A stretch of DNA of 64,000 nt, from the NCBI GenBank assembly GCA_022835595.1, contig BQUP01000002.1, positions 2,280,534 to 2,344,533 of the forward strand, given 5' to 3'. The position numbers and the translations under genes are program-made. This document shows positions 11,308 through 23,696 of the stretch, one piece after another. How positions within the stretch are numbered: position 1 is the first letter of the stretch; every line of letters starts with the position of its first letter. The DNA comes from Cystobasidium ongulense (taxonomy: Eukaryota; Basidiomycota; Cystobasidiomycetes; Cystobasidiales; Cystobasidiaceae). The notes under the pieces are model-generated. The model did no database searches. It was not told where the DNA came from and saw only the letters and a program-made list of their open reading frames with translations.

Positions 11308-13285
11308 CTAGACGGCCAGCCTGGACACTGAACGCCATCTGGCAAGCTCTTTCCTGATAGCCGTGATGCGCTCCTGGTCAGCCGGGTGTGTCTTGATGAA
11401 TGAGTGAGTTTCTGCATCATTCTCGCAATGTACTTCGTGCATTTGTCGAATTTCGCCGCGAAGATGAGAACCGTGACCATGATGCATCGATTCATGCGAA
11501 TACTGATTGCTGGAATGATCCTTGTGGAATAAGCGTTCTTCCCAGAACTGAATAGCTGATCGCGGATCGATACCGGTATTGGCAAGTAAGCGTAAAGCGA
11601 CTGCATCGGCTTCAAACTCCATCTTTTTCGATTCGCAGCTCGAAGTCAAGGCTGGTAGCAGGCCTCGGCCTTCTGCTGATTCTTCGATACCGACTTTGAC
11701 TGTTGCGCTGATCGCATCCTGTACGAAAGGTCCAAGAATAGCCGTGACGGGATAGATAAAGACGCGAAGCATGTCCCAGCCGAGTTTTTCAAGTTGAGGC
11801 CAAAGAAGGGCAGTGGTGGCATAACTTTCAATAGTATGGGAGAGAACGAGATGTGCCAACTCATGCGCTACCAGAACAGCAAGCGCTTCTTCCTGCTCGT
11901 GGGTCATCGGATTTATAGCGGGTTTGCTACGGTTGCTCTGTATGGGTATCGGCGAGAGTAGAGATCCGAAGAACGAACGCAACCAACTAGGTTCTTGAAC
12001 GCTCTCATGCTCGATATGCTGACTTAAATTCTGGAGGACGTCTTTCCTGTTCCTTTCGCCACCCATACCGCTTGCCATTATCTCATCGATAGCTCCAGTA
12101 AAGACGATGATGACACCGGGCTGTGGTTCATTAACTGCACCATAGAATCCGAAACTGAAGGCGTTGGATTCTGGACGATCAATGACTAGCACTGCGTTTC
12201 GCGGTTGAAGATGCGAGCAGCGAGCACTGTTATGAAGAGGGTAGGATAGTGGAGGCGGTTCGATATCTAGCGACGATACGGTTTTGTCATAGTTTAGCGA
12301 TGGGATCCCCTGTTCTAGCTTGGCTAAGACTTGTTCGACAAGATGAGTTCGCCAATCGGACGCAGCCAGGACTTTACCGCCGAGTAAGGTATCTTCAGGA
12401 GCATTCTCCTCTCCCAAAACGGTCCGCATAATGGACAGCCAATCGCGTTCACCTGTCCTCGCAGTGCTTACAGACCGGTCATGCTTCTCACTAGCGAGAT
12501 TCTCAATTGCCCCAATTTCCAGCACTTTGTTCACGATATCCTGTTCTTCGTCCTGATTCAGTAGTAGGAGGCGTAGTCGTCCGGTAATGGGAGTCCTTTC
12601 TATGGCCACCAACAGGACTGCCACGAGCAGGATAAAAGGCAGAGCGAGAGCACCTCGACAAATGATCTTGAAAACGCTAGCCCAGTACGGCGTTGCAACA
12701 GCAGCTCCGGTCGCCAATTGCGCTAGTCTTGCTTTCCTAGCCCACGAAGCCCGTTTCAGAGACAGAGGGACAAAGGATACGCTCACTCTGAAGAGCAAGT
12801 TGATCCAATGCAGTGCACTAGAGGACTTGAGTAAGAAGGCTGCTTTCAGAAGTAATTCCGGTCCTCGCTTGCAAGTGGAAGTTGAGAATAGTCTGCATGC
12901 GCCGATGTTCAAGGCTGGTGCTACATTGCGGAATGAGCGGGCAGTGGAAAAGGGCGGGGCAGCCAACAGCGTCCCGCCGGGTCTAGCCTGAAGGGATCGC
13001 GGGCGAAGGAAGCCGGATGTGTGTTGAGGAGAGTCTTGCGACGAAGGCCTATCGGTACCATGCGTGCTGCAATTGCTATGTCCGCTGTTGCTGGCATTTC
13101 CGTGCGAATGGAAGCTTGTCACTGGAGCAAGCTTGTTCAGATGCTGAATTTTACGACAACCTCGGTCGAGCTGCCTGTCGATGAACCAGGTTGCCAATTC
13201 GATAGGACATGGTCCATGGCGACCACGGAAGCTGGGCCTTCCCTTGCGATGGGCGCGTCGATATAGAGACGAGCATGCTCGCCAT
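11308..13285 (-). CDS. OMA1: OMA1-like mitochondrial inner-membrane metalloprotease
   Basis: M48-family peptidase of mitochondrial quality control; OMA1 cleaves OPA1/Mgm1-type and other inner-membrane proteins under stress. The zinc site is clear: HELAHLVLSH (HExxH) and EFEADAVALRLL (ExxAD) downstream. A hydrophobic segment (ALALPFILLVAVLLVAIE) precedes RTPITGRLRLLLL, as in the family. The C-terminus ends THPADQERITAIRKEL. The long frame has no ATG near its 5' end, so an upstream exon is needed. The best model uses ATG 13285 (exon 13285-13155) joined over a 70-nt GTAAAA...AACAG intron to 13084. This totals 1908 nt (635 aa) and gives an N-terminus without acidic residues, as expected for import. 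The alternative is splicing from 13472 into the same frame. Confidence 0.85.
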
Positions 13286-13467
13286 TTTGCATGATTGAAA
13301 ACGATTCGATGGCGGCCTCCTCCGAGACCACCGCAGAACGGTGTTGTGCGTTCACGACCATGCGCAGGGCAGCTTTGTGGTGTATGTCTGCGAGTGGGAT
13401 CGCCCGGTATCAGCGTCAGATGACCGTATCATAATGGGCACACAATTGCCCCTCTTGAACGAGCGCC

Positions 13468-13902
13468 TTACCTAAGAGAGCGGCCGGCGGAGGCCTCCAA
13501 CAGAAGCAAGCGCAGCTTTGCACGGCTGCCCTGGACATCTAGAGGATAAGGTCTGGCCTGGGGTCGACCGTGTCGCCTGTGTGTGCCCCATGCCCACGGG
13601 AGCTGCGTTGTGGGACCGCGAGGGTGTTGAGCACCACTGCGGCGGAACTGGAAGCGCAGGCCAAAGTCGAGAATGGACGGCTCAGGACGCAGGCGCGACC
13701 TGATTGCTTCGTGTGCAGACTGCTTCTTGGACTTGAAAGCGCGGGCATAGTCGCCAATGGAGCGGCGCCCTCCCCGTGCAGCACAAGCTGAGCCTGCTGC
13801 CGCTGCCGCTGCTCTGGATGCGGTGGTCCAGGCAGAATTATAGCGCCAGGCCTGGTGCAGTGCCGACCTGTACGCGTTCTTCAGTCCTGCAGCAAAGGAC
13901 AT
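13468..13902 (-). CDS. Hypothetical Ala/Arg-rich protein (uncertain)
   Basis: An ATG-initiated frame of 144 codons starting MSFAAGLKNAYRSALHQAW, followed by an alanine run and RRSIGDYARAFKSKKQSAHEA. The first 60 residues are basic with almost no acidic residues, which resembles a mitochondrial presequence. A possible internal intron (GTGCTC...CTCTAG) would remove a Pro/His-rich stretch. The last codons overlap a GTAAGG donor, so the frame may also splice downstream towards OMA1 and simply be its 5' end. I recognise no family. Confidence 0.3.
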   Translation of the reverse strand: MSFAAGLKNAYRSALHQAWRYNSAWTTASRAAAAAAGSACAARGGRRSIGDYARAFKSKKQSAHEAIRSRLRPEPSILDFGLRFQFRRSGAQHPRGPTTQLPWAWGTHRRHGRPQARPYPLDVQGSRAKLRLLLLEASAGRSLR

Positions 13903-15210
13903 GCTGATGGACGCTGTGATGCCTGCTTGGTCTTGATGCGGATCTCGAACGTGTTCGCTTCACTAAGGCGTGCGATGTTTGCCTGGCTGGTCAAGCTTTC
14001 CAGGCCATCCTCAGCAGCCAGAGAGGAGATGGCTGCACTGAGGCGTGTGTGTGTGTGTGGGTGTGGTACCGTATCAGGTTAATCAGTGCATGAGTCCGCT
14101 CAGCTATGATATCTGGGACTGGTGCAATCGCGGCTTCTCGCGGGAAATGCCGCTGTCAATCTGATCGCTGTAGATTATTATTATCATCATCACACGCATC
14201 GCAGCAAAGCAGCACCTGCCATTTACCAGACGATCTGTAGGTATGAGAAAGTGAGATGTTGTTGCTGCTTACTGCTGCTCAGGGCAGTGGACCGTCATAC
14301 AGTCTTGTTGCTGATGGAGGAGGCTTTAACAAGGAGTAGAGCACTGCTGGATCTTTGCAGACTCGGATACCGGAAAGTCATCTCCTAACAAGCTGCATAG
14401 GACAAGCAAAGTCTCACGCAGAACACTCACTCAGCCCTGAAGATCCCTCAGTCAGTCATCAATAAAGATTCATGCCACCGGTTCCAATCTGACTTCGCAG
14501 TAGACTGGCTTCCGTATCTGCCAAATGACCAGGAACTTTTGACGGAGAAAGAAGACAGGCGGGGCCTGCATCAGACATATATACGCAGTTTATAGAGCGG
14601 GTTCAATTTACCAAATCTAGACGATGCTTTTTCACAACGCACGTTTTCGGTGGTCAAGCGAATGAATTGAATAAAGAGCTTTGTCAAGCTCGTCAAGCGA
14701 ATATGACATTGCAAAAGAGTGCCACGTTTACTAGGCGGGAAAGTACATCATCTAGGGTAGCGGGGACCTTAAGCAACCAAGGAAACATCAATGAAAGCAG
14801 ATTGCTCAGAGAATGAAGAGTAAAACGTAAAAGCTGCTACCTAATCCATTAAACATATTCATGTACTAATACGTGCACGGAAGGAATGGATCGAGTGACG
14901 AAAATATTCTGCGAAAATAGCTGTAGTGTCGTATAAATATCGTGCACGAAAGTGCCTGAAGCGTAGAGAACTTGTAGTTGCCCGCTATCATGAGACGAAG
15001 TGCGTCTTTCATGACCTATTCCCCCTTTGCATCGGAAATTGTTGCGAGGTCGAGTAGATAAGAGAGAAAGAACAGAACCGAAAGGCAGGATTCTTCTAAG
15101 GATTCAGCAGAGAGACCAATTCGCTGTCACCTCAAATTGAAAGGATGGATTTCTGTGCATGTCGAGGACTCCTTTGGCAGGGGTTGGAACAATAACTTCT
15201 TGTGCTCCCT
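13903..15210. other. Intergenic region, 1.3 kb
   Basis: Lies between two minus-strand genes: it should hold the 3' UTR of the bZIP gene and the promoter of the next gene. It contains a (GT)n tract at about 14045-14064 and an ATT/ATC trinucleotide run at about 14174-14193. No convincing coding frame. Confidence 0.45.
14045..14064. repeat. (GT)n microsatellite
   Basis: A short run of alternating GT with one interruption. Simple repeat, no further content. Confidence 0.75.
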
Positions 15211-16517
15211 CTATGACGCAGCAAAGGCGTACTCGGCAGCGGGACTGGCAAAGCTTGCAAAAGGTGTGGGAGGACGACCGAGCAGCTGTAGTGGAGTGAC
15301 TGCGGAATTCAGATTTGGAAAAAGATTTTCCAATCCGAGGGCGTTGGGGATGGGCCAAGCTCCTGAGCCTGAATAGTTGTGGCCTGGCATGGCCTCCTTC
15401 TGGAAGCCAAAGTCGGTGAAGACTGGATGAGTCTGGTCATCTTGGTGTGAGAGGCAGAACTGCGATGCCCGTGCGTCTTGTTGTAGCCAGTTTGAAAAAT
15501 CGTTCACATAGCCGCCAGCCTCTGGCTGCCATGGGACTGGCTCGCTGGTCAAAAAGGGTTGGAACTGAGAACCAGATTCGAAAGTGGTGGAAGGTGTAGG
15601 AGGCGTGTAAGCCTCAGACCAGGAGCTTGCAAGGGATGAACCGCTTGTGTACGATCCGGAAAGAAGCGGAACCTGTGATGTTGGAGAGGACCAAAATTGT
15701 GCTGCATTCAAGGACACTTCTCTGATGGGAATGGGCATAGCCATAGTAGGAGTCGCGGTACGCGAGGCCAACGGCGGTGATGAAGAGGGCGGAAGGGATA
15801 GCGGAATCATTTCTGGGATACCCGCCAGGTAATTTTGTACAGGGAGCATAGCGATCTTGGGAGGGGAAAGCGGGCTGACTAGCGAGTCCACAGTTCCATC
15901 TTCGCTGTTTTCAGATGTTTCAGGACTGCCTGTGCTATCGTATGGGCTGCCCATGTCTTGACCCACAACGAAGGGATCATTGGCGAGAAGGGCGGCCTTT
16001 GCCGATGGACTGATCTCTGCGCCCTCTTGACCTCCACTAAGGTCGACGAGTCTGGATTTGAGGTTTTCAATCTCCCCTCCCTGGTGAGTGACGAGATGTC
16101 GGAGATTGTGGTGAGACACTTCGAGATCCTTTACATACTGGGTGGTAGTTCCAATACAATCTCAGCCTTGCACTCTCCCCGGCAAAATGGACCAAATCAG
16201 GACGGTCAAGCTTACACGTTCCCGTCGCTGCCGAAAGGCGCGCTGGTTGCTCCTGTTCTGCTCTTTGCGCTTCTCTGTCTGTATACGGATGCGCTTCTTG
16301 GTGGCTGATGACAGGTGCGAGAGAGGCTTATGTCAGCAAGGCCTGGTCTCTTTTGCGACACTGGGCTGCAAGACCACCAACCAGGTGGAAGCAGAGTAGC
16401 TCGCTTACCTCTCTTTGCAGGCTGCTGCGGTGGCTCCTGTGAAGCTGCAGTCGTCGACTGCATCGAGGTCGGGGTGTGTAGCGCTTGCTGCTGGACATGC
16501 GCCGCTGCTGTTTCCAT
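15211..16517 (-). CDS. bZIP transcription factor, fungal AP-1/Yap-like
   Basis: DNA-binding regulator. Exon 1 (from ATG 16517) is Gln/Thr/Ser-rich and ends PAKR. Exon 2 carries the basic region KRKEQNRSNQRAFRQRRER, which fits the QNRxxQRAFRxR signature of fungal AP-1 (Yap/Pap1) factors. Exon 3 continues YVKDLEVSHHNLRHLVTHQ into a weak leucine zipper and then a long Ser/Pro-rich tail ending EYAFAAS. All junctions restore frame (AGA-G|CC-ACC; CGT|TAT). Yap1 regulates oxidative-stress and drug-efflux genes. The Cys-rich redox domains of Yap1 are not evident here, since the tail has very few cysteines, so its signal is unknown. Confidence 0.85.
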
Positions 16518-17810
16518 GGTGCAATCCTGTTATCGAGGACGGATAGTGTGACGGAGGCAAGTGAGGCGGGCAGGATGTAAGTTATCCCTTACGAGCCAAG
16601 GTGATAACGATGATGTAGCAAAGCAGAGCAAAGAGAGCAAAGCAGCTCGTGAGTGGATTGCGAGCTCTGATTTGGCTTTCCTACACGGATGTCCTCATTC
16701 AAGCACCTCCTGCAGGAACCGATGGATCTCAAAGCGCTAGCCCTCCCCAGGGCAACACTGTCCGCAAGACAGTCTATTCAATCCCGGGCCCTCATTCTTC
16801 TTCTTCACCTCCAAGCTCAGGTGCAGCCGGCACAGGTCTTGCATCGCTGTCTCATCTAATGCACTGCTGGCATGACTGTCCGGCGTCGGTGGGGTGCGGC
16901 TCAGCCCCCGGCGACTGTTTTGCAGTTGGCGCCTTTATAGCCAATTTGACTGTGCAGGACTTAACTTTATATTTTAATCCTGCTTAAAGTTGAAGTTGTC
17001 GAGGTGAGGAGATGTCTTGGTCGACAGGCGCTTAACATGTCTCGTTGCTGGAAAAGTCAGCCGGGCAGGTGTGGATCAGAGACAGACAAAAGAAACTCCG
17101 CCAACTGTAGCGTTAGCGGTGAGGATGATTGGCAGTAGTACCGGTAGCTGCAATGTAGTTGGATGATGGCAAGGTGACATGGTCACAGCACATTATTTCA
17201 TCTGCCATCCAGCCTCGCACTTGAAGTTGAGCAAGCTCCTCGAATGGTGAACCGGCCTGCCAATCGAAGGAATGTACATGGATTATCTGATTGCAGCATG
17301 TGGCGATAAGCCCAGCCCAGCCCCACACCCATTGCACGTTGCACCTTTTCAGAAGGCACGTCAATTCAACATGCTACACCAGGTGTCCAGCGATCTGGTG
17401 ATCTATCATTCCGAACGGAATGGCATGTTCATACAGGCATCCCGCATGATTCAAGCTTTAACGTTCAGAGACCATTGCCACCTGTGTAGGGGGTCTCACA
17501 TTACCGTAATACAATCTCCGACAGTAGCAGAAACGTTCTGGACTTCGGCCAGCGGCTTCTCCACGTCGGAAGCGGCACGACTGGATTGCTCAGTTCGTAG
17601 CCTTGGCGCTGCTAGTCCACTGCTGCTACTGACAGCTTATCATGCAAGAAGTTCGACGAGACCAAAGCTAAGCTGGTTATTGCCGCCATGATACGCAAGA
17701 AAGGATGACAATGATGAGGTAGCGATCCTGGCTTGTTGACCGCTATGTGTGCTATTCATAGGGTAAGTAAAGACAGATACAGAAATAGCACGGCAAGGTC
17801 TAGAATCCGG
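16518..17810. other. Intergenic region, 1.3 kb
   Basis: Upstream of the bZIP gene and downstream of the P5B ATPase gene, both on -. A long bZIP promoter plus the ATPase 3' UTR is the natural reading. Short open frames occur but none has recognisable content or convincing introns. Confidence 0.4.
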
Positions 17811-20800
17811 TCACTCGTCCATGTCACGCTCTATCATTTTGTAAAGCTTGCCGTCTTCACGTCTACGATGTCCGCGCCACCGTCTGATACGCCTCTTGAG
17901 CTGTCCTATCTGTTCAGCAACGGGCAGCGCCAAATGCTTCTCCCACATCCAACTGATAACTGCATTGCCCAGCGCGAGGAGGAATATCTCGAGCTGGAAT
18001 TCCTTTGGAAGATAGACCAGGCCCAAAAGATTGTAGACCACCCCATAGTGCGCGAAGACGGTGTATGTAGAGAACGCTGCTAGAAGAATCAGAACGATAA
18101 GAAGCAGTGGATTTGAATGTATCGGCTGTCGATAGGGCGGTCCCACGCAAAAGATGACTGCCACGATAATGTATTGAAATGATGAGATGAGGAAGAGCGA
18201 CGAGTTTTCGTAGCTGACTGTATCCAGCTCGTCCGGATCGATATAAGGTGGTTCGTACCTATTGCACAGATCAGTACTCATTAAACATATAGGAGAAGAC
18301 CATGTCATGCAGCTCACCATGGCTGACTTCTAACCAGGAAGAAAACGAAAGCTTGCAAACTCGACGTGATAATAATCTGACCCAAGAGGGATGTAAGCAC
18401 CTTCTTCGAGACGAGGTTGGCGGTCGGTCTTTTGGGGTGTATACGCTGATAAGGTCCAGTTCGTCCCATTGTGACAGCAATGGGGATGATAATTGCCAAA
18501 TCGATATAAAGAAACTGGAAATCGCCAAGGGATGAGGCGAGTGCATAGAGGAGAGTAACGGTTGTGAACTGAATGAGAGAGTATAGTGCCATGAATTTGA
18601 AACAGCTGAAGCTGGTAACCAAAGCTGCGCGACCCTCTCGCACCACATCCAAAAAGCAGGCAATGTCTGTCGAGCGACTTGTAAACGGAGCGGCGACGGA
18701 CGCTTCCGCCTCGGACAAGGAGATACCGACATCTGCGGCCTTGAGAGCTCCACAATCATTGGCACCATCTCCACAGAATCCGACAGTGTAGCCGAGATCT
18801 TGCAAGCGCTCCACAATTTCGTGCTTCTCGTCGGGCGACATGCGAGCATATATGACGCAGCGGACAAGAAGCTGCAGGTAAGGGCAAGATTAGCTGTGCG
18901 GTCTTAGGGTACAAATAATCGAAGCTCACCCTTTGAAGTGTTTCATGCGATCCATAGTCGACCATCCACCTGAAGACATCGCCACTGACGGCCAGGTGAT
19001 AGGCCCTTTCGCCCATATCAAAACTCATCAACGAGCCATTGTCAGTTACGGGGACAGCGGGCTGTAAGGTTGCGGTCAGCGGGCGTGCAGTATGTCAGGC
19101 AATCAAGGTACTCGTACCTTGAGAGTTTGAGAATCAAGTTTCAGGCGTTCGTCTTCTACGTGAGTCCACTCTATCACTGATTTTGGTGTCACCATGTCAC
19201 CCTCCGCGAAAGTAGGCATGTAGATGTGATCATGATAATTGACCATGCCACATTCCTTGCCTACGCTCACGGCCGTCCTGATGTTGTCGCCGGTAATCAT
19301 GCGACATGGAATGTGCGCATTTAGCAAGCTTCGTATCGCTGGCCCAGTGCCTGGCTTGAGTTTGTTTTCGAAGACGATAAGGCCGAGGAAGCGAAGATCC
19401 GACTCGACCTCCTCACTGTGAGGGCGTGTTTCAGTAATGCAAACCCCGCAGTAAACGCGGACGGGCAACTTACCGCTTGAGTCGCTGAGCTTTCACCCAG
19501 GTCAGCGCTGGAATGCTTTTCGCCGCTAGTGCAATGACACGGTAACCACGCCTCGTATAATTCTCGAGCACTTCATGATAATCGATGGGTACTGCCATTT
19601 GGGCAACAAGTTAGAGAGCGTTTGTTGACGGAGCGATAGTTTCCCGCTTACAAGTACTCTTGTCGCAAATATCCAGCATCACCTCGGGCGCTCCCTTGAC
19701 GTATGCTTCAATGGTTTGTGATTTCAGCTTCTTGACAAGGACGCTCATTCGGCGGAGTGAAGAGACGAAGTCAAAGACGCGGATTACGCCAAGTTCCAGG
19801 AAGTGTGTTCCCTGCGAGAAAGTAGCCAGGCATTAGCAGAGGCGACAAACTTGTGCCTCCCCCCGTTCCGGGTCCTACCTTCTTGCCTGCTTTGAGTGCG
19901 TCTTCTAGTTGGAACGTCTGGCCGCCGGCTGGACGAACAATACTCTGCACCAATTGTGCAGGCCTGTCTGGAACACGATCAGGCTTCGTCTTACGGGACG
20001 CCTTCTTGGCGTCAGCCATTGGTGGCTTGCTCGTTTCTTTGCCTTCTTCTAGATCCCACTTCGTAAACTCAAACATCCGCAGATCCAGCGGATCACCTAA
20101 CAGTTCTCCATTGACCAGCTTGAGAGCGTGGCACGTTGCGAGGGCGTGCAACAGAGGGGTCTTTGAATCGGCAGCTGAAGCCATGGGAATGCTGTCTGCA
20201 TCTTCGTATACTTCTGAAAAGTGATTCGACGACCGATCAACACTGCGTACTCCAAGGACATCGAGGCCTTCCTCAGTCAATGTGCCGGTCTTGTCGAAGC
20301 AAGCCAAGTTTATCTTGCCTGCTATGTTGACGCGGTTTGGGGAGATGCAGTAGATCCCGCTTTTGCGCAGTCTAGCTATGGCAAAGGACGTTCCGATAGA
20401 CATAGTCGCTGGCAAGGCTGGAGGGACCACAATTGTGACTAGATCGAGAGCACGAATAACGATCGTATGCCATTTAATGCCCAGCTTGACGAAGTTGTAC
20501 GAGCTCCCAAGGAAACCGACACCCGCAATGCCCGCAAGAACTCCAATGAATCTGAATGAATCTCTGTAAAATTTGAAACTACCACCAAATTGTCAAATGT
20601 TAGAGCGTTTATCAATCCGAAATATACTGAAAATTTTAGGTGCTCACCCCATTGGCTTTGGGAACAGCATCGACCTGACCAAAGCCCCTTTTGTCGTGTT
20701 GAAGCCAGTCCGCACGACCATTCCAACAGCCTCGCCTCCTTTGGTCGTGCTATTGGCGTTTTCCAATCTGCGTATGCGAACAATCTTCGTTCCGCAGAAC

Positions 20801-23307
20801 ATGAAGTGTTTGCCGAGGTCAGGAGGCACATCGCCCCCCACCGCGATCATCGCGCGCACTGTGACATCGTCCACTGGTATTTTCGAAACCGGTACAGATT
20901 CGCCTGTCAGCATTGATTCGTTGACTATAGCATCGCCTGACAGAAGAACAACATCGGCGGGGAAGGTGTGCAAGGATCCTTCGGCCAGATCGATGAGATC
21001 ACCAGGAACTAGCTGCGACGAGTCTGTTACTTCCCCTAGATATGGAAAGTGTCAGTGGTCAGCATTTGTCGTGTCAGAGCCTCGTCAGGATTGGCAGCCT
21101 CACAGGCGTTCTTCCGCCAGATCCGCACATCGCATGTGAAGCGCGACATCTGACGCATGCGCTCGACATTCTACGGTTGAACGCGGGCTTCAGCAAATGG
21201 TAAGCAAAGCTGTAAGCGAGGCCACGGGGCTGACCTGTCTAGTTTCGATCAACGTAGTAGTGATACTGAGAACGCTGATGAGGGCGATAGTAACGGCATA
21301 AAAGTAGTAGTCATCCAAGGACCAAAGGATGATTGATGCGATTTGGAAGATGTAGAAAGGATGTAGGACCTACGAAGGCAAATTTCTTAGGCTTGGATGA
21401 GCTCATAACGACAGATAGGACCTACCTCGTCCACTAAGAGCTGGAGCATTGACCGGCCTTCTATCTCAATCAAATTGTCCCCAAACATAATGCGGCGATC
21501 TTCCCTCGCGTTATCGCTGACACCGCCTCGCAATGATTTCAAAGATGTCCAATTCGGGTCGCTCCAGTCACTAGGCAAGTAAACGATGTCAGTGCAAACC
21601 GATGTGATGAGCACAAGTCGACCTTGCAAAGACTTACCGGCTCATGTGAAAATTACCGCTGATCGGATGGAGTAAGAATCGGTAGTAGCGGAAGTCAACA
21701 TATTTGTATTCTTTAAGCTTGGCCTCCTTTCCGGTCTTGAGAGATCCTTGATCCGCAGGGGTTTGCGTGCCATTTGAAGTGGCAAGCGCCTGAGGTAGGG
21801 TGCCATTGCTGTCGCTTCGATGAACAGGCGTAGTCGCTCCGCTTGCAGGTCTGGATTGGGCAAGACCGTTCAAAGGTGATTGCGCGATGATTTTATCCAG
21901 TGGTACTTCATCCTCTTCGTCTTCCATCGACTCGTTGCGACTGGTCGGAGGAGGCAAAGATGTAACCGGAAAGACAGTAGAAATGGCTACGGGGTTGGCG
22001 AAGGTCATCTTTTTAATCGGTACCACATATGTCGTTCCATGAGAGGTCTTGACAACGATCTTGGATGCCCGTCCAAATTCGCGATCTTTCCCTCTCCCAT
22101 TCAACCACCATTCGGGAATCCATTTGCCTAGCAAGCTGAGTATGCCAAAGGACAAGATGACACCGATAGACCAGAGGATGGACTTGTAAGTCTTTTCACC
22201 CCATCCTTGGAAAAGAATCTGTAGATCCTCATCCGCAATGTAGATGGTTTGGCGGAAAGCTGTGATTTCGTCAAGGAAGAAAGGCTCATCTTCGTCCGAG
22301 TCTTCTGCGCCAGAGCCAGTTGCATCGTCGTCCTCCTCTCCTTCGCCGAAAACAGGATCGGCGCCTCCGAAAGATGGCATAAACATGCTGGCTGCTCCAG
22401 TGCCTCGTCTACGCCGACGGTGGCTTTTGGCGTCATCAGAAGATGCTGAAGAGCCGGAGCCAGAAGACGAAGTTGTATTGATGGAGGAAGAAGAAGAGCC
22501 ATAGAGTCCATATGGATCATCTTCATTGATTTCCGTCTCATCGCCTTCTTCTATATCGTATTCTGACTCGGCACGTTCTGTACCAAAAGAGGAAGACCGA
22601 CGTCGATTTACTTTGCGTCGTCTTGTGTTGCGGGAAGAGCGAGCTCCATCTCTGCTGACGAGTGAAGCTGAGCTGCCTGCGCGTTCAAGGGAAGGTCGAC
22701 CTGGACTTTTCTTTGAGCCGAACCAGGCAGATAGCATCCCGCGCTTGTGTGGTTTCTTTCCGCCTTCCTCATCCTCGCTGCCACTGCTTGAAGCCGATTC
22801 GACAGCGGTAGTTGGTATCACCGGCCGAATAGAGCCAAGTCCTGTGGCATCGCTTTTTGCGCTGCTCTGGCTTCCTCGACGATGTCGCCGACTGGAGACG
22901 CTTGACTTCCTGAGGTGTTTCTTGCGGCTCTTAGCAGACTGCGCAAGCATGAGACCACTTGCAGCATCCGACTCGACATCTGATCTGTCCATTCGGCTGC
23001 GGCTTCTAGAGGCGCGTCGTCTCATGTGGGTCATGGATGTCGGGACAGATGTCGCCAGCGGACCACTGTACATCGAGCCGTGAGGGTCTTCGTACAGGTC
23101 TCCATTGTCCTCGCCAGACGATATTCCTAGTGCCTCCTCCTCTACCACGCGTGCTTGCTCCCGTAGCTTAGAAGCCTCGCCCTCGTTCACATCCTCTTCG
23201 GGGAAGAAGTCGTCGAGATCATCTTGACTGGGCTCCGGGGCCTGTCTCGACTTGAGGATACCAGTACGGCTACTTGAGGCTTGTCCTGAGCTGGTGCTGG
23301 CCTCCAT
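17811..23307 (-). CDS. YPK9: P5B-type ATPase (Ypk9/ATP13A2-like), vacuolar/lysosomal polyamine transporter family
   Basis: P5B ATPases sit in the vacuolar or lysosomal membrane; mammalian ATP13A2 exports polyamines. The start is ATG 23307. The first 300 or so residues are an unusually long Ser/acidic/basic disordered extension, followed by the family's N-terminal membrane region ([22 protein letters not shown]). Signature motifs are present: [14 protein letters not shown], the P5[12 protein letters not shown] transmembrane motif (P5A would read PPELP), [17 protein letters not shown] with the phosphorylated Asp, [14 protein letters not shown], and [28 protein letters not shown]. The C-terminal helices end at MIERDMDE, stop 17811. 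I estimate about 1,500 residues or more over ten or so exons; not every junction was checked. No break was seen. Confidence 0.92.
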
Positions 23308-23696
23308 TTTGCGTCTCGACTGGGTGTGCGCTTAAATATGCCCTGGCGAGTCGAAGCAAGACTCGTTCGTCGGTGTTGAAATACTACGGCCAGTTTACGC
23401 CAGACGAGCCAGCGCGGCGCAAGCGACAGCGAGCGCGAAGAGGGAGAGTGCAGGTGGTGGGTGCGGTGTGAGCGGGCAGGGCACGCTCATGCACTCATCG
23501 TCAATTTGATCAGAGGCAATCTCCGAGAGCAGAGCAGGCAAGCTAAGCTGCAAAAAGGCAATCGAACCGATATCGAGGATATGACATGCATGTGGCATGG
23601 TAAGTTTTAAGCTCGGACAGCGCTGCACGCAGACGCTGGAGATGCAAGTCCTTTCTGACACATATTCTCTACTCGAACCATAGGACAGAACTTGCT
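23308..23696. promoter_or_regulatory. Promoter region of the P5B ATPase gene
   Basis: 389 bp between the ATPase start and the stop of the next minus-strand gene. It should contain the ATPase promoter. Nothing specific recognised. Confidence 0.4.

Noticed and set aside
17272-17691. Open frame of 139 codons on + in the bZIP/ATPase gap
   Set aside because: No recognisable domains, no supporting splice signals, and composition unlike neighbouring genes.
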